From Helicobacter pylori (GTDB lineage: Bacteria > Campylobacterota > Campylobacteria > Campylobacterales > Helicobacteraceae): 64,000 nt of DNA. Made by a program: the position numbers and the translations under genes. The stretch is from contig NZ_CP011486.1 in the NCBI RefSeq assembly GCF_001653455.1, positions 1,178,001 to 1,242,000 on the forward strand, written 5' to 3'. The notes below the pieces were generated by a model that was not told the origin of the DNA, ran no database searches, and was given only the letters and a program-made list of their open reading frames with translations. Below are positions 33,572-43,712 of this stretch, one piece after another (positions within the stretch are counted from its first letter, which is position 1; each line of letters starts with the position of its first letter).

Positions 33572-34362
33572 CCAAAAACACTTTGCATGATTTCAAACGC
33601 TTTTGAATAAGAGATTTTAAAAGAGCTGAATTTTTCAAAACTTAAAGAGGCTTGATAAATGAGCATGTCTTTCCCGTCTTGAAAGGGGAGTTTTAATTCT
33701 TTAGCCAGAGCCAAAAAGGGCGTTAAAAACCCATACGCCAAATCATAAGCGAGCTTACCCTCTTTAAAATACCCTTTCAAAACCTCTCTATCCAAAGGCA
33801 ATTCGTGATTCAAACTCGCTGAAGTGGCGTTAATGATTAAATCAAAAGCGGCCTTAGGAGCGTTAGTAAAACATGCACAACCCAAGTTTTGGAAAAAATC
33901 CAAGCCCCTAGTGGAGCGGTTCAACACGCTCACTTTCAAGCCTCGTTTTTTTAACTCGCACGCTAGGGCTTTAGCGCTCCCTCCAGAGCCTAAGATCAAA
34001 GCGTTTTGATAGTTTTGGCGTTTTAAAGAAAGATAAAACCCTAAAGCGTCGGTATTGTAACCCACAAGCTCATCATTTTCTAAAACAAGCGTATTGACCG
34101 CCCCGCATTCAAGCGCGATGCCCTTGATTTTATCGCAAACTTGAAACGCCTTTTCTTTAAAAGGCAAGGTTACATTAGCCCCACTAAGCCCTAAATTTAA
34201 AAACTCGTTTTTGATATGGCTCTCTAAAGGGAGTAATATGGGGTGGTAATGCCCCAAAAACCCCAATTCCTTTTGAAAAGTCAAAAAACAAGCGTTATGG
34301 ATTAGGGGCGATTTGGAATGCTTGATAGGGTTTCCCAAAACCCCAAAAGATTTTAAACTCAT
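33556..34362 (-). CDS. aroE: Shikimate dehydrogenase
   Basis: A 268-residue NADPH-dependent enzyme reducing 3-dehydroshikimate to shikimate. Substrate motif [17 protein letters not shown] at the N-terminus, NVTLPFK with the catalytic Lys (about 67), GAVNTLV (about 90), the NADP motif [11 protein letters not shown] (about 127-137), and [11 protein letters not shown] near the end. The ATG at 34362 gives the usual N-terminus; a GTG/ATG five codons earlier is possible. It overlaps rnr by 16 bp and lies 7 bp from csd5. Confidence 0.94.
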   Translation of the reverse strand: MSLKSFGVLGNPIKHSKSPLIHNACFLTFQKELGFLGHYHPILLPLESHIKNEFLNLGLSGANVTLPFKEKAFQVCDKIKGIALECGAVNTLVLENDELVGYNTDALGFYLSLKRQNYQNALILGSGGSAKALACELKKRGLKVSVLNRSTRGLDFFQNLGCACFTNAPKAAFDLIINATSASLNHELPLDREVLKGYFKEGKLAYDLAYGFLTPFLALAKELKLPFQDGKDMLIYQASLSFEKFSSFKISYSKAFEIMQSVFGCKGF

Positions 34363-34369
34363 TATTCTT

Positions 34370-34969
34370 TCATTCAACCTTTTTTAAAAGTTTTAAAAAC
34401 ACATAGCCCTTTGTTTCTTTAGAAAATTCAATTTTAGCCCAATCTTTTTGGATTTCTAAAACTTTCACGCTTGCATCTTTTGTGAGTGAGCCAATGATTT
34501 TACCTTTTGTGCTAGGAAAAGCTCGCACATTCACGCTACTGACGATGACTTTATACTCTAAAGGTTTTTTTTCAATTGTAGAGATTGTGGGGTTTTTTTG
34601 ATTCTTTTGAACGGAAGGCGCGTTGTTTTGTTTAGTCTCGTTTTGGATTGCTTGCTCTTGATTGATCTCTTGTTTAATTTCTTGTTTGGCTTCTTTTTCT
34701 TGCGAAGCTGTTTTTAAAGGTAAAAGGGTGTTATTTGTAGGGCTTTCTTCTGTAATGGTTGTGGGGGCATCGGCTTCTTGTTTATGCGAAGTCGCGCTGT
34801 TTTGGTATTCTATCTCGCTTGTTTCTGCATTTTGGCTCATTTCAATGTGATTTTTTTTCACAGACAAGCCAAGCGCGGCATGCACTAAACCATACAACAA
34901 CATAAACCCTAAAACCACCAACGATGGCCGCACAAAAAGTTTTAAAGAAGATTTCATCTCAGTTTTCAT
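34370..34969 (-). CDS. csd5: Helical cell-shape protein Csd5 (SH3 domain)
   Basis: A bitopic protein of about 199 residues. A short N-terminus is followed by one transmembrane helix ([21 protein letters not shown], about 15-35). A low-complexity Gln/Glu/Asn/Lys-rich stalk (about 40-130) and a bacterial SH3 domain (about 138-199, [18 protein letters not shown] and DWAKIEF) complete it. This layout and genome position match Csd5, which binds peptidoglycan and links MurF and the bactofilin CcmA in building helical shape. The start is ambiguous: ATGs at 34969 and four codons later. Stalk repeats such as [11 protein letters not shown] may vary between strains. Confidence 0.85.
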   Translation of the reverse strand: MKTEMKSSLKLFVRPSLVVLGFMLLYGLVHAALGLSVKKNHIEMSQNAETSEIEYQNSATSHKQEADAPTTITEESPTNNTLLPLKTASQEKEAKQEIKQEINQEQAIQNETKQNNAPSVQKNQKNPTISTIEKKPLEYKVIVSSVNVRAFPSTKGKIIGSLTKDASVKVLEIQKDWAKIEFSKETKGYVFLKLLKKVE

Positions 34970-34977
34970 TCCTACCC

Positions 34978-36024
34978 TCAACGCTTTTCAAAATCAATCC
35001 TAGGATCAATCGCCACGCAGAGCAAATCGCTTATCAAGCTCGCTACCAAACCTAAAAGCGTGAAAATATAAAGCGATCCAAATACAACGGGATAATCCCT
35101 ACTCACAATGCTTTCATACCCTAAAAGCCCTAACCCATCCAGGCTAAAAACAATCTCTATCAATAAACTTGAGCTAAAAAACATGCCCAAAAAAGCTTGC
35201 GGAAAACCCGCCACCACCAATAAAATCGCATTGCGAAACACATGTGCATAAAAAATACGCCCCACTGAACAGCCTTTAGCTTTAGCGCTCAGCACATAAA
35301 GCTTACCCATTTCATCTAAAAAAGAGTTTTTCACTAAAAGCGTAAGGCTTGCAAACCCTCCTAAAGAAATGCAAAGAACGGGCAAAGTGATATGCCATAA
35401 ATAATCCTTGATTTTACCTAATGCACTCAAACTTTCAAAATTATCGCTCACCAACCCCTTTAAAGGGAACCAGTGCCAATAATTCCCCCCGGCAAAAAAC
35501 ACGATCAGCACCACCGCAAACAAAAAGGCCGGGATAGCGTTAGCAACGATAATCACCACACTGCTTAACACATCTAAAGGCTCGTTATTGCGTTTGGCTT
35601 TAAAAATCCCTAAAGGGATGGAGATGAGGTAAATCAAAAGCGTGCTAAAAAGCCCTAACGAAATGGATACCGGCAATTTTTCCTTAATCAAGTCTATCAC
35701 TTTAATCTGGCGATAAAAACTCTCCCCAAAATCAAATTGCAAGTATTTTTTGAGCATGAGAAGGTAGCGCTCCCCTATAGGCTTATCAAAACCATAGAGC
35801 TTTTTCAAACTCTCCACTAAATCGCTCTCTAGCCCTTGAGCCCCCTTATAGGTGCGATCCTTAAGAACGCCTTGGGTTTCTTTGGATTGCGTGTTATTGA
35901 TTTTAGCCATCATCTGCTCTATAGGCCCTCCAGGGGCAGATTGGATCAAAAAGAAATTGATCGTCATGATGGCTAATAAAGTAGGGATAATCAAAAGCAA
36001 GCGTTTAAGGATATAAGTGATCAT
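34978..36024 (-). CDS. oppB: Peptide ABC transporter permease (YejB/DppB-like)
   Basis: A permease of 348 residues when started at the ATG 36024 ([17 protein letters not shown]), which overlaps the end of the binding-protein gene by 4 bp. Six helices are predicted, with a periplasmic loop of about 90 residues after the first ([16 protein letters not shown]), as in YejB. The inner-membrane signature is [17 protein letters not shown] (EAA loop). Together with the next gene it forms half of an oligopeptide importer. No second permease or ATPase gene lies here; in H. pylori they are encoded elsewhere on the chromosome. Confidence 0.85.
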   Translation of the reverse strand: MITYILKRLLLIIPTLLAIMTINFFLIQSAPGGPIEQMMAKINNTQSKETQGVLKDRTYKGAQGLESDLVESLKKLYGFDKPIGERYLLMLKKYLQFDFGESFYRQIKVIDLIKEKLPVSISLGLFSTLLIYLISIPLGIFKAKRNNEPLDVLSSVVIIVANAIPAFLFAVVLIVFFAGGNYWHWFPLKGLVSDNFESLSALGKIKDYLWHITLPVLCISLGGFASLTLLVKNSFLDEMGKLYVLSAKAKGCSVGRIFYAHVFRNAILLVVAGFPQAFLGMFFSSSLLIEIVFSLDGLGLLGYESIVSRDYPVVFGSLYIFTLLGLVASLISDLLCVAIDPRIDFEKR

Positions 36025-37811
36025 TGAAGACCCCTTTCTTTTTTGATCCACCATAAATACGGCGAAAACCCATAACTAGGGCTGATTTCAGGCATGCCGA
36101 TGTAATTATACGCTGCGATCCTGTAATTGGGTAAATAAAAATGCGGTATCACATAAAACCCCCACAATAGCACCCTATCCATCGCTTGGATTGCGGCTAA
36201 TTGCTCCTTGTAGTCTTTAGCGTTAATGATTTTTTCAATCAAATCATCTACCACCTTGCTAGAGATTCCTGCATAATTCCTTGCACCTTTTTCTTTCGCG
36301 CTCAAAGAGCCAAAATAAAAGCGCTGTTCATTGCCCGGGAAAGACGATTGGCCTATCACCCCTACGATCATGTCAAAATCATAGCTTTTTACCCGATTGA
36401 CATACTGGCTTAAATCCACTCTTTGGATCTTCATGTCAATCCCTAACACCCTTAAATTTTTAGCGAAAGCCAGAGCCAATCTTTCAAACGCCGGGCTATT
36501 CAAAAGCAAAGTGAAACTAAAGGGCTTATTATTCTTATCCACCAAACGCATGTTTTGATAAGAAAAGCCCGCGCTTTGCAGAAGTTTTTGAGCGTATTTT
36601 AGATTTTCCCTTAAATTATAGCCTAAAACATCAGCCCCATCGGTTCTAGGCACGACATAAGGCTCTTTAAAAACCCTTTCATCTAAACTCTTTTCATAAG
36701 GGGCTAACAAAGCCTTTTCTTCAGGGCTTGGAAGTGGAGGGGACGCATAGACAGAGTTACTAAAAAAACTGGTGGTTCGTTTGTATTGCGAAAAGAATAA
36801 GTTTTTATTCGCCCATTCAAAATCAAACGCATAAAATAAGGCTTCACGCACCCTTTTATCCTTAAAAATTTCTCTTCGTGTGTTGAAAAAAAACCCTTGC
36901 ATGCCGCTTGGCATTTTATGAGCGATTAAATACTTAGTGATTTTTTTATTGTCTATGGCTTTCCCCACATAGCCCCTAGCCCAAACTTTAGCCGTGCTTT
37001 CAATGCGCCAATCATACGCCCCGCTCAAAAAAGCCTGCAAGGCGACGGTTTCATCTTTGTAATATTCAAATTTAACTTGATCAAAATTGAATTGCCCTTT
37101 CCTGCTAGGCAAATTCTTCGCCCAATAATTAGGGTTTCTTTGGTAGGTGATTTTCTTCCCCACATCAAAAGAAGCGATCACATAAGGGCCGCTAGAAACA
37201 GGAATGAGCAAAGGGTTTTTTTCAAAATAATCCTTTTGGAACGCTTTTTTAGAAAAGATTTGCAACTGCCCTAAAATGAGAGGTAATTCTTTATTTTCAG
37301 TGGTTTTGAAAATGAATTTAACATGGTGTTTGTCTAAAACCACCGCCTTTTTAACATCTTGGTAATACTGCCGATAAAGGGGCGATCCTAATTTCATTAT
37401 CGTATCAAAACTAAATTTCACATCGCTCGCTAAAATGGGGGCGTTATTGCTAAACCTCGCTCTTTTGTCTAAAGTAAAAACCACATAGCTATTGTCCTTA
37501 GCCACTTGTGCATCTTTAGCGATCAAGGGGTATTCTGCATAAGGCTCGTCTAAACTTTGCACCATTAAAGTGTCATAAATGAGATCCAAACCTTCGGCTT
37601 TAGTGCCTTTGAGCGCGAAAGGGTTAAGGCTATCAAAAGTCCCTATAGCATCATTTCTTAAAACACCGCCTTTTCTGGCATCAGGGTTAGCGTATTCAAA
37701 ATGCGTGAAATTGTCTTTGTATTTAGGCTCTTCGCCCAAGTATAAATAAGGCGTGGCCTTGAGAAAACAAAACACCCCTAACCATAAGCCTAAAATTTTA
37801 AAGACGCTCAA
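36021..37811 (-). CDS. oppA: Periplasmic peptide-binding protein (YejA/OppA-like)
   Basis: A 596-residue secreted solute-binding protein of family 5. The signal peptide is [19 protein letters not shown]. Family motifs are [44 protein letters not shown], and [25 protein letters not shown] with the [21 protein letters not shown] segment. The closest recalled family is YejA, which imports peptides with broad specificity. It abuts trpS on one side and overlaps the permease on the other. Confidence 0.88.
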   Translation of the reverse strand: MSVFKILGLWLGVFCFLKATPYLYLGEEPKYKDNFTHFEYANPDARKGGVLRNDAIGTFDSLNPFALKGTKAEGLDLIYDTLMVQSLDEPYAEYPLIAKDAQVAKDNSYVVFTLDKRARFSNNAPILASDVKFSFDTIMKLGSPLYRQYYQDVKKAVVLDKHHVKFIFKTTENKELPLILGQLQIFSKKAFQKDYFEKNPLLIPVSSGPYVIASFDVGKKITYQRNPNYWAKNLPSRKGQFNFDQVKFEYYKDETVALQAFLSGAYDWRIESTAKVWARGYVGKAIDNKKITKYLIAHKMPSGMQGFFFNTRREIFKDKRVREALFYAFDFEWANKNLFFSQYKRTTSFFSNSVYASPPLPSPEEKALLAPYEKSLDERVFKEPYVVPRTDGADVLGYNLRENLKYAQKLLQSAGFSYQNMRLVDKNNKPFSFTLLLNSPAFERLALAFAKNLRVLGIDMKIQRVDLSQYVNRVKSYDFDMIVGVIGQSSFPGNEQRFYFGSLSAKEKGARNYAGISSKVVDDLIEKIINAKDYKEQLAAIQAMDRVLLWGFYVIPHFYLPNYRIAAYNYIGMPEISPSYGFSPYLWWIKKERGLQ

Positions 37812-38788
37812 ACTAACCCCATCAATTCTTTAGCCTTTTGGTAAGTCGCCCTCGCTAAAGGCCTGGCTTTTTCTGCACCATAATTTAAAGTGGCTTTCAC
37901 TTCATCGCCGCTGATTTCTTTGTATCTTTCTTGGATGGGTTTTAAAGCCTGAATGATCACTTCAGCCAATTCTTTTTTAAAATCCCCATAGCCCTTATTT
38001 TTAAAACGCTCTTCTATGCTTTCTGGGCTTTCACCGCTTAAAAGCATGTAGATATTTAAAAGGTTAAAAATCCCCTCTCTTGTTGCATCAAATTGGATAG
38101 TGCCTATGGAATCCGTGGTCGCTTTTTTGATTTTTCTTACAATCACATCCGGCTCATCTAAAAGAAAGATCGCATGGTTAGCTCCTTTATGCGATTTACT
38201 CATCTTCACTTGCGGTTCGTCTAGCCCCATAACCCTTGCCCCCACTTTAGCGATCAAAGGTTCAGGGATTTTAAAGCACTCTCCAAAATCCCTGTTAAAT
38301 TTTTCTGCAACATTTCGTGTGAGCTCTAAGTGCTGTTTTTGATCTTCGCCCACCGGCACTAAATCGCTCTGGTATAATAGAATGTCTGACGCCATTAAAA
38401 TAGGGTAATTGAAAAGCCCCACATTCACGCTTTTAGGGTTTTTTAAAGACTTGTCTTTAAATTGCGTCATTCTTTGCATTTCCCCCATAGACACTTGACA
38501 ATCTAATAGCCATGCTAAAGCCGGGTGCTCATCCACTTCACTTTGAATGAATAGCCCAGATTGCTTGGGACTAATCCCGCAAGCTAAAAGCAATTTAACC
38601 AACTCATAGCTTTGAGATTTTAAAAACTTAGGGTCTATAGGCAGAGTGATCGCATGCGAATTGACGACACAAAAAAGATTTTCATATTCATCTTGCATTT
38701 CCACCCAATGCTTGATCGCTCCTAGATAGTTGCCCAAATGGATTTGCCCGGTCGGTTGGATGCCTGAAAAGACTCGTTTTTTTTGCAT
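37808..38788 (-). CDS. trpS: Tryptophanyl-tRNA synthetase
   Basis: A 326-residue class I synthetase. The HIGH-like motif is [11 protein letters not shown] (about 14-24) and the KMSKS loop is [10 protein letters not shown] (about 193-202). GVQPTG-like SGIQPTG precedes HIGH, and [18 protein letters not shown] is the tryptophan pocket region. It overlaps the binding-protein gene by 4 bp. It is unlinked from the trp biosynthetic genes at 62 kb. Confidence 0.96.
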   Translation of the reverse strand: MQKKRVFSGIQPTGQIHLGNYLGAIKHWVEMQDEYENLFCVVNSHAITLPIDPKFLKSQSYELVKLLLACGISPKQSGLFIQSEVDEHPALAWLLDCQVSMGEMQRMTQFKDKSLKNPKSVNVGLFNYPILMASDILLYQSDLVPVGEDQKQHLELTRNVAEKFNRDFGECFKIPEPLIAKVGARVMGLDEPQVKMSKSHKGANHAIFLLDEPDVIVRKIKKATTDSIGTIQFDATREGIFNLLNIYMLLSGESPESIEERFKNKGYGDFKKELAEVIIQALKPIQERYKEISGDEVKATLNYGAEKARPLARATYQKAKELMGLV

Positions 38789-38859
38789 GTTGTTTCTCGC
38801 TCATTAGTTTAGCGCTTATTGTAACCACCTAATTTTAATATTTTAATGGATTTTAGTTT

Positions 38860-39585
38860 TTAAGAGCGCCTAATCCCTGAAAAGAGCAACACTTCATAGC
38901 TCAACTTTTCAAACGCCATGTTTTGAAAAAAATGTTTTTTTTGCTTGAAACTCAGCGTTGAACCCCCTAAAAGACCGCATTTTTTAAGGTAATTCAAGCA
39001 ATCTTGTTTGCGGTTAAAATAAAGAACGAAGCGCTTGTTTTCCAATTCCATTTGAAAATTTTTAAAAGCGTTTTTGATTAAGGATTTGAGCGTTTTAAGA
39101 TCCCTTAAAGGCGAAGGCGTGCCTAAAAATTCATGCACTTCATGCAAGCTAAAATCTGTATGGATCGCTAGCGCGACTTCCTTACTGGAAAGAGCCATTT
39201 TTTCTAAAACGCTTTTTAAATCCCTAGCCCATTGCAACGATGAAGAAGATAGTATCAAATCATAAGTTTGGAAAACATATTCTTCAAAATCCGCATGCTC
39301 TAGAGAGATTTTTTGAATGTTATTAGAATGCGTGGGGTGCAATTTGAGCATGTTAACAGAATTATCTAGCGCGATAAAGTCTTCAATAACAATATTTTGT
39401 TGCTCTAAAGCGTTAAAAACGGCCCCACTCCCTGATCCTAAATCCAACACTTTAGCATAATATTTTTGTTTTAAAAATTGCATGAGATAGATAGCGATTT
39501 GTTGCTGGATATGGGCAAAAAGATGATAAGTTTTTGCATGCCTGTTGAATGCATGCTTGTTTGAATATAAAGAGTCCAACACCAC
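38860..39585 (-). CDS. bioC: BioC-like SAM-dependent methyltransferase (biotin synthesis)
   Basis: A 241-residue class I methyltransferase. SAM motif I is VLDLGSGSGAVFNAL (about 45-59), followed by IALDNSVNML and YDLILSSSSLQWARDLK. The last is the BioC-type motif usually reading SNxALQW. BioC methylates malonyl-ACP to start pimelate synthesis for biotin. The start is GTG with AAGG upstream. No other bio gene is adjacent. Confidence 0.82.
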   Translation of the reverse strand: MVLDSLYSNKHAFNRHAKTYHLFAHIQQQIAIYLMQFLKQKYYAKVLDLGSGSGAVFNALEQQNIVIEDFIALDNSVNMLKLHPTHSNNIQKISLEHADFEEYVFQTYDLILSSSSLQWARDLKSVLEKMALSSKEVALAIHTDFSLHEVHEFLGTPSPLRDLKTLKSLIKNAFKNFQMELENKRFVLYFNRKQDCLNYLKKCGLLGGSTLSFKQKKHFFQNMAFEKLSYEVLLFSGIRRS

Positions 39586-39692
39586 CGCCTTAACGCGCCA
39601 CGCTAATTAAAACTAAATTTTAGTGTATTCTTAGCAAATTTTAGATAAGATTAAGCCTAATTTTTTCTAAATTTTAGGGATTTAAGGAATCA

Positions 39693-40268
39693 GTGTTTAT
39701 GACAAGCGTTCTGTTAGGCTTACAAATTGTTTTAGCGGTATTGATTGTGGTGGTGGTTTTGTTGCAAAAAAGTTCTAGCATCGGTTTAGGGGCTTATAGC
39801 GGGAGCAACGAATCTTTATTTGGCGCTAAAGGACCGGCAAGCTTTATGGCGAAATTAACCATGTTTTTAGGCCTTTTATTTGTCACCAACACCATCGCTT
39901 TGGGCTATTTTTATAACAAAGAATACGGCAAAAGCATTTTAGATGAAACTAAAACTAAGCTTTCGCCCTTAGTCCCAGCCGCCGGCACGCTTAACCCAAC
40001 GCTTAATCCCACATTAAACCCAACGCTTAACCCTTTAGAGCCAGCCCCCACTAACCCTTTAATGCCAAAAGAAGCCCCTAAAGAACCATTCAATACGCCT
40101 TCTGCTGAAAGCCCTAAACAAAATGAAAAAAATGATACTAAAAAAAATGATATAAAGGGTGTTGAAAAAGCCAAAGAAGATACAAAAACGCCCCCAACCA
40201 CCCACCAAAAGCCTAAGACCCCACCCGCTCAAACCAATAAAAAACAACCAAGCAAGGATGAAAAATAA
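39693..40268 (+). CDS. secG: SecG preprotein translocase subunit with repeat-rich tail
   Basis: A 191-residue SecG, much longer than E. coli SecG (110). Two transmembrane helices (about 5-22 and 52-70) flank the loop [29 protein letters not shown], a strong SecG signature. A cytoplasmic tail of about 115 residues is rich in Pro, Asn, Lys and Thr. It contains TLNP repeated four times, encoded by a 12-bp tandem unit (about 39989-40033). Start GTG (39693) has AGGA 5 nt upstream; ATG two codons later is an alternative. frr starts at the last base of the stop. Confidence 0.92.
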   Translation: MFMTSVLLGLQIVLAVLIVVVVLLQKSSSIGLGAYSGSNESLFGAKGPASFMAKLTMFLGLLFVTNTIALGYFYNKEYGKSILDETKTKLSPLVPAAGTLNPTLNPTLNPTLNPLEPAPTNPLMPKEAPKEPFNTPSAESPKQNEKNDTKKNDIKGVEKAKEDTKTPPTTHQKPKTPPAQTNKKQPSKDEK

Positions 40269-40825
40269 TGTTACAAACCATTTATAACGAAACCAAAGAT
40301 TTGATGCAAAAGAGTATTCAAGCTTTAAGCAGAGAGTTTTCCACTTTAAGGAGTGCAAAAGTTTCAGTCAATATTTTAGATCACATTAAAGTGGATTATT
40401 ACGGCACGCCCACGGCTTTAAATCAAGTCGGCTCCGTGATGAGCTTGGATGCGACCACTCTTCAAATCAGCCCTTGGGAAAAAAACCTGCTCAAAGAAAT
40501 TGAAAGAGCCATTCAAGAAGCTAATATCGGCGTCAATCCTAATAACGATGGCGAAACCATTAAGCTTTTTTTCCCGCCCATGACAACCGAGCAAAGAAAA
40601 CTCATCGCAAAAGACGCCAAAGCGATGGGCGAAAAGGCTAAAGTGGCTGTGAGGAATATCCGCCAAGACGCTAACAATCAAGTGAAAAAATTGGAAAAAG
40701 ACAAAGAAATCAGCGAAGATGAAAGCAAGAAAGCCCAAGAACAGATCCAAAAAATCACCGATGAAGCCATTAAAAAAATTGATGAGAGCGTGAAAAACAA
40801 AGAAGACGCCATCTTAAAGGTCTAA
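40268..40825 (+). CDS. frr: Ribosome recycling factor
   Basis: A 185-residue RRF. The sequence has the family signature [30 protein letters not shown] (about 26-55) and the domain II hinge [17 protein letters not shown], followed by [16 protein letters not shown]. It splits post-termination ribosomes with EF-G. It overlaps the secG stop by one base and lies 4 bp before pyrE. Confidence 0.97.
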   Translation: MLQTIYNETKDLMQKSIQALSREFSTLRSAKVSVNILDHIKVDYYGTPTALNQVGSVMSLDATTLQISPWEKNLLKEIERAIQEANIGVNPNNDGETIKLFFPPMTTEQRKLIAKDAKAMGEKAKVAVRNIRQDANNQVKKLEKDKEISEDESKKAQEQIQKITDEAIKKIDESVKNKEDAILKV

Positions 40826-40829
40826 AACA

Positions 40830-41435
40830 ATGGATGTTAAAGCATGTTATCAAAACGCTCAAGCGCTATTAGAGGGGCATTTCTTGCTCAGCAGTGGGTT
40901 TCATTCCAACTACTATTTGCAATCTGCTAAAGTCTTAGAAGATCCTAAACTAGCCGAACAATTAGCGCTAGAGTTAGCCAAACAAATCCAAAACGCCCGT
41001 TTAAACATTGAATGCGTGTGCTCGCCTGCTATTGGGGGGATTTTGGCCGGGTATGAGCTTGCAAGGGCTTTGGGCGTGCGTTTTATTTTTACCGAAAGAG
41101 TGAATGGCGTCATGGCGTTAAGGCGTGGTTTTGAAGTCAAGCCAAACGAAAAAATTTTAGTGTGTGAAGACATTATCACCACAGGAAAATCCGCCATGGA
41201 ATGCGCTAAAGTTTTAGAAGAAAAGCATGCTCGCATCGTGGCTTTTGCCGCTCTAGCGAATCGGGGCATTTGCAAACGCGCCCATTCTCCTTTAAAGGCT
41301 CAAAAGGGTGCGTGTTTGCCTAGCGAACTGCCTCTTTTTGCTTTAGAAGATTTTGTTTTTGACATGCATGAGCCTAATTCTTGCCCTTTATGCGCCACTA
41401 GCACTGCTATCAAACCAGGAAGTCGTGGCAACTAA
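40830..41435 (+). CDS. pyrE: Orotate phosphoribosyltransferase
   Basis: A 201-residue OPRTase that forms OMP from orotate and PRPP. The N-terminal [23 protein letters not shown] is typical. The PRPP motif is [21 protein letters not shown] (about 108-128) with the acidic pair ED. The tail has a Cys-rich segment ([18 protein letters not shown]). It lies between frr and the RDD gene; the RDD gene begins inside its end. Confidence 0.95.
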   Translation: MDVKACYQNAQALLEGHFLLSSGFHSNYYLQSAKVLEDPKLAEQLALELAKQIQNARLNIECVCSPAIGGILAGYELARALGVRFIFTERVNGVMALRRGFEVKPNEKILVCEDIITTGKSAMECAKVLEEKHARIVAFAALANRGICKRAHSPLKAQKGACLPSELPLFALEDFVFDMHEPNSCPLCATSTAIKPGSRGN

Positions 41436-41880
41436 AAAAAAGAAAACCCCAGAAAAAAAACAAGCGTTAAAAAGCCCCTTAAAAGGGTTGCATCTCTCTT
41501 TACGCTTAAAGGCCTTTATCACCGATATTTTTATGATTTATACCCCCATGCTTTATATCATGACTTACATGATTTTAGGGAGCGCGAAGGATTTTAGGGA
41601 AAATCAAAGCGCGATTTTTTTGTGTCTGCTTTTTTACGCTCTAACGCACAGCTTTTTTATCGCTTTTAAATCCCAAAGCCCTGGCATGCGTTACGCCCGT
41701 TTTAGATTGGTTAAAAATAATGGCGAAGAAGTGGGCTTTTTTCTGGCGTTGTGGCGTTTTGTTTTGTGGGTATTGAGCATGGGGTTACTCGTGGGGTTTG
41801 TTGCGCCTTTTATTTTTAAGTTTTTTTTGCATGACAAACTCAGCGGCACTCATATTGAAACCATCAAGGAGGAAACATGA
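41425..41880 (+). CDS. RDD-family membrane protein (second)
   Basis: A 151-residue RDD protein from the GTG at 41425, which has AGGA 4 nt upstream and lies inside the pyrE end. A basic N-terminus ([16 protein letters not shown]) is followed by [19 protein letters not shown] with the R...D motif. The middle loop is [12 protein letters not shown], and the tail [10 protein letters not shown] is the RDD end motif, here HDKLSGT. The function of the family is unsettled. It overlaps the sirtuin start by 4 bp. It is not closely related to the RDD gene at 3052-3531. Confidence 0.75.
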   Translation: MATKKKKTPEKKQALKSPLKGLHLSLRLKAFITDIFMIYTPMLYIMTYMILGSAKDFRENQSAIFLCLLFYALTHSFFIAFKSQSPGMRYARFRLVKNNGEEVGFFLALWRFVLWVLSMGLLVGFVAPFIFKFFLHDKLSGTHIETIKEET

Positions 41881-42566
41881 AAAATTTAGTGATCTTGAGC
41901 GGGGCTGGCATTTCAGCAGAAAGCGGGATTAAAACCTTTAGAGACGCCAATGGCTTGTGGGAAGGGCATGACATCATGGAGGTCGCTTCGCCTTATGGCT
42001 GGAAAAAGAACCCACAAAAAGTGTTGGATTTTTACAATCAAAGGCGCCGACAGCTTTTTGAAGTCTATCCTAACAAAGCCCACAAGGCTCTAGCGGAATT
42101 GGAAAAACACTACCAAGTTAATATCATCACCCAAAATGTAGATGATTTGCATGAAAGGGCGGGCTCTTCTTGCATTTTGCACTTGCATGGGGAATTGTTG
42201 AGCGTTCGCAGCGAGAAAGATCCTCATTTGGTTTATAGGTGGGAAAAGGATTTGCATTTAGGCGATTTAGCCCAAGATAAAGCGCAATTACGGCCTGATA
42301 TTGTGTGGTTTGGCGAAGCTGTGCCTTTGCTTGAAGAAGCGATTTCTTTAGTCAAACAAGCGCACCTCTTAATCATCATTGGCACTTCTTTGCAAGTCTA
42401 TCCAGCAGCTAGCCTCTACACGCATGCACATAAAGACGCCCTCATTTATTACATTGACCCTAAAGCTAAAAACGCCCATTTGCCTCAAAATATCCAATGC
42501 ATCAATGAAAGCGCGGTGAATGCCATGCACAATTTAATGCCTAAACTCATAGAGATGGCCTCTTAA
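41877..42566 (+). CDS. cobB: Sirtuin (NAD-dependent deacylase) lacking zinc cysteines
   Basis: A 229-residue class III-like sirtuin. NAD motif LSGAGISAESGIKTFRDANGLW (about 7-28), TQNVDDLHERAG (about 85-96), catalytic His in LHLHGEL (about 103-109), and GTSLQVYPAA (about 165-174). The segment between the catalytic His and RPDIVWFGE has no Cys at all, so the structural zinc tetrad is missing. The Tyr-x-x-Arg motif of desuccinylases is present (FYNQRR, about 53-58), so acyl groups other than acetyl are plausible substrates. Confidence 0.87.
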   Translation: MKNLVILSGAGISAESGIKTFRDANGLWEGHDIMEVASPYGWKKNPQKVLDFYNQRRRQLFEVYPNKAHKALAELEKHYQVNIITQNVDDLHERAGSSCILHLHGELLSVRSEKDPHLVYRWEKDLHLGDLAQDKAQLRPDIVWFGEAVPLLEEAISLVKQAHLLIIIGTSLQVYPAASLYTHAHKDALIYYIDPKAKNAHLPQNIQCINESAVNAMHNLMPKLIEMAS

Positions 42567-42575
42567 TAAATAGTC

Positions 42576-42669
42576 AAAGAGCTTGATTTTAATCAAGCAA
42601 ACTCTATTAAAAAGCGGTGCTTGGGGGTTGTAGGGGAATGATTTCAAAATACCCCCCTATTCTCTTAGG
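42576..42669 (-). repeat. Dispersed intergenic repeat, copy 4
   Basis: Read on the minus strand: CTAAGAGAATAG, GGGGGGTATTTTGAAATCATTCC, CCTACAACCCCCAAGC, CGCTTTTTAATAGAG, then palindrome GCTTGATTAAAATCAAGC (42598-42581) and TCTTTGAC. It lies between the sirtuin gene and nuoA. The palindrome may end transcripts from either side. Confidence 0.6.
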
Positions 42670-42778
42670 CGAATGGGTTTAAAACTAAAGCAATTCAACC
42701 TCCATTTTTTAAAAGATTAAAAATAAGGTTTTAAGCGTCTAATTTTATTTTTTCAGCTAACGATTAGCAAAAACATGG

Positions 42779-42784
42779 TTTAAT
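42779..42784 (+). promoter_or_regulatory. Possible nuo operon promoter
   Basis: TTTAAT 47 bp upstream of the nuoA ribosome binding region, in an AT-rich tract, is the best -10 candidate I see. No consensus TATAAT is found in the 210-bp gap. Confidence 0.3.
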
Positions 42785-42831
42785 TGACTTCATCGTTTGC
42801 TGAAAGTAATAATAAAGGAGTTTTAGCCTTG

Positions 42832-43233
42832 ATGCAACAAGCCACAGAAGCATTGAATCACCCCTATTTTGGCGTTTTTGTTTTGTTGGTGTTCACTTTT
42901 TGGGTGTTTAACTTAACCTTAAGGATCCAAAGGTTTTTAAGCCGAAAAATGGCTCAAAAAAAGGGCGAAAAGCTCAAGCTCGCTCCCTATGAATGCGGGC
43001 CTGTGGCTCTCAAGCAGCCTAATAGAGTGTCGCACCATTTCTATATCATGGCCATGCTTTTTATTTTATTTGACGTAGAGATCGTTTTCATGTTCCCTTG
43101 GGCGATTGATTTTAAGAAGTTAGGCTTGTTTGGGCTAATTGAAATGCTAGGCTTTGTTTTCTTTTTAACGATTGGTTTTATTTATGCTTTGAAGCGAAAC
43201 GCTTTGAGTTGGCAAAATTTAGAGGTGAAATAA
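42832..43233 (+). CDS. nuoA: NADH-quinone oxidoreductase subunit A
   Basis: A 133-residue subunit with three helices. The conserved [10 protein letters not shown] (about 51-60), the [19 protein letters not shown] segment and the final helix are diagnostic. An AAAGGAG lies about 12 nt upstream of the ATG and 9 nt upstream of a TTG one codon earlier; either could start. It opens the 14-gene nuo operon. nuoB begins inside its stop (TAATG). Confidence 0.95.
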   Translation: MQQATEALNHPYFGVFVLLVFTFWVFNLTLRIQRFLSRKMAQKKGEKLKLAPYECGPVALKQPNRVSHHFYIMAMLFILFDVEIVFMFPWAIDFKKLGLFGLIEMLGFVFFLTIGFIYALKRNALSWQNLEVK

Positions 43234-43712
43234 TGCAACAAGCACCGGTTGTTCTAAGCACTTTGGATAAATTATTGAATTGGGGGCGTTCTAATTCGCT
43301 TTGGCCCTTAACCTATGGCTTGGCATGTTGCGCGATTGAGATGATGGCAACAGGGGGTTCAAGGTTTGATTTTGATAGGTTTGGCACGATTTTTAGAGCG
43401 AGTCCCAGGCAGTCTGATGTGATGATCATCGCTGGCACGCTCACTAAAAAACATGCCGAGTTTATGCGCAGGCTTTATGATCAAATGCCTGAGCCTAAAT
43501 GGGTGATTTCTATGGGGAGTTGCGCTAATACGGGTGGAATGTTCAACACTTATGCGACCGTTCAAGGAGCCGATAGGATCATTCCTGTGGATATTTATTT
43601 GCCCGGTTGCGCGCCACGCCCAGAGACTTTGCAATACGCTCTTATGGTTTTGCAAGATAAAATCAGGCGTTCTAAAGCGATCAAACAAGACGCCCCAAAA
43701 AGGTTGGTGTGA
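43233..43712 (+). CDS. nuoB: NADH-quinone oxidoreductase subunit B
   Basis: A 159-residue subunit holding cluster N2, the last Fe-S centre before quinone. The Cys ligands lie in [17 protein letters not shown] (about 28-44), [12 protein letters not shown] and LPGCAPRPE. Peripheral arm, cytoplasmic. ATG overlaps the nuoA stop (TAATG) after a GAGGTG ribosome binding site. Confidence 0.97.
   Translation: MQQAPVVLSTLDKLLNWGRSNSLWPLTYGLACCAIEMMATGGSRFDFDRFGTIFRASPRQSDVMIIAGTLTKKHAEFMRRLYDQMPEPKWVISMGSCANTGGMFNTYATVQGADRIIPVDIYLPGCAPRPETLQYALMVLQDKIRRSKAIKQDAPKRLV

Noticed and set aside
39911-40358. Long open frames on the minus strand under secG and frr
   Set aside because: They follow from the biased codon use and repeats of secG/frr, have no ribosome binding sites and no recognisable domains.
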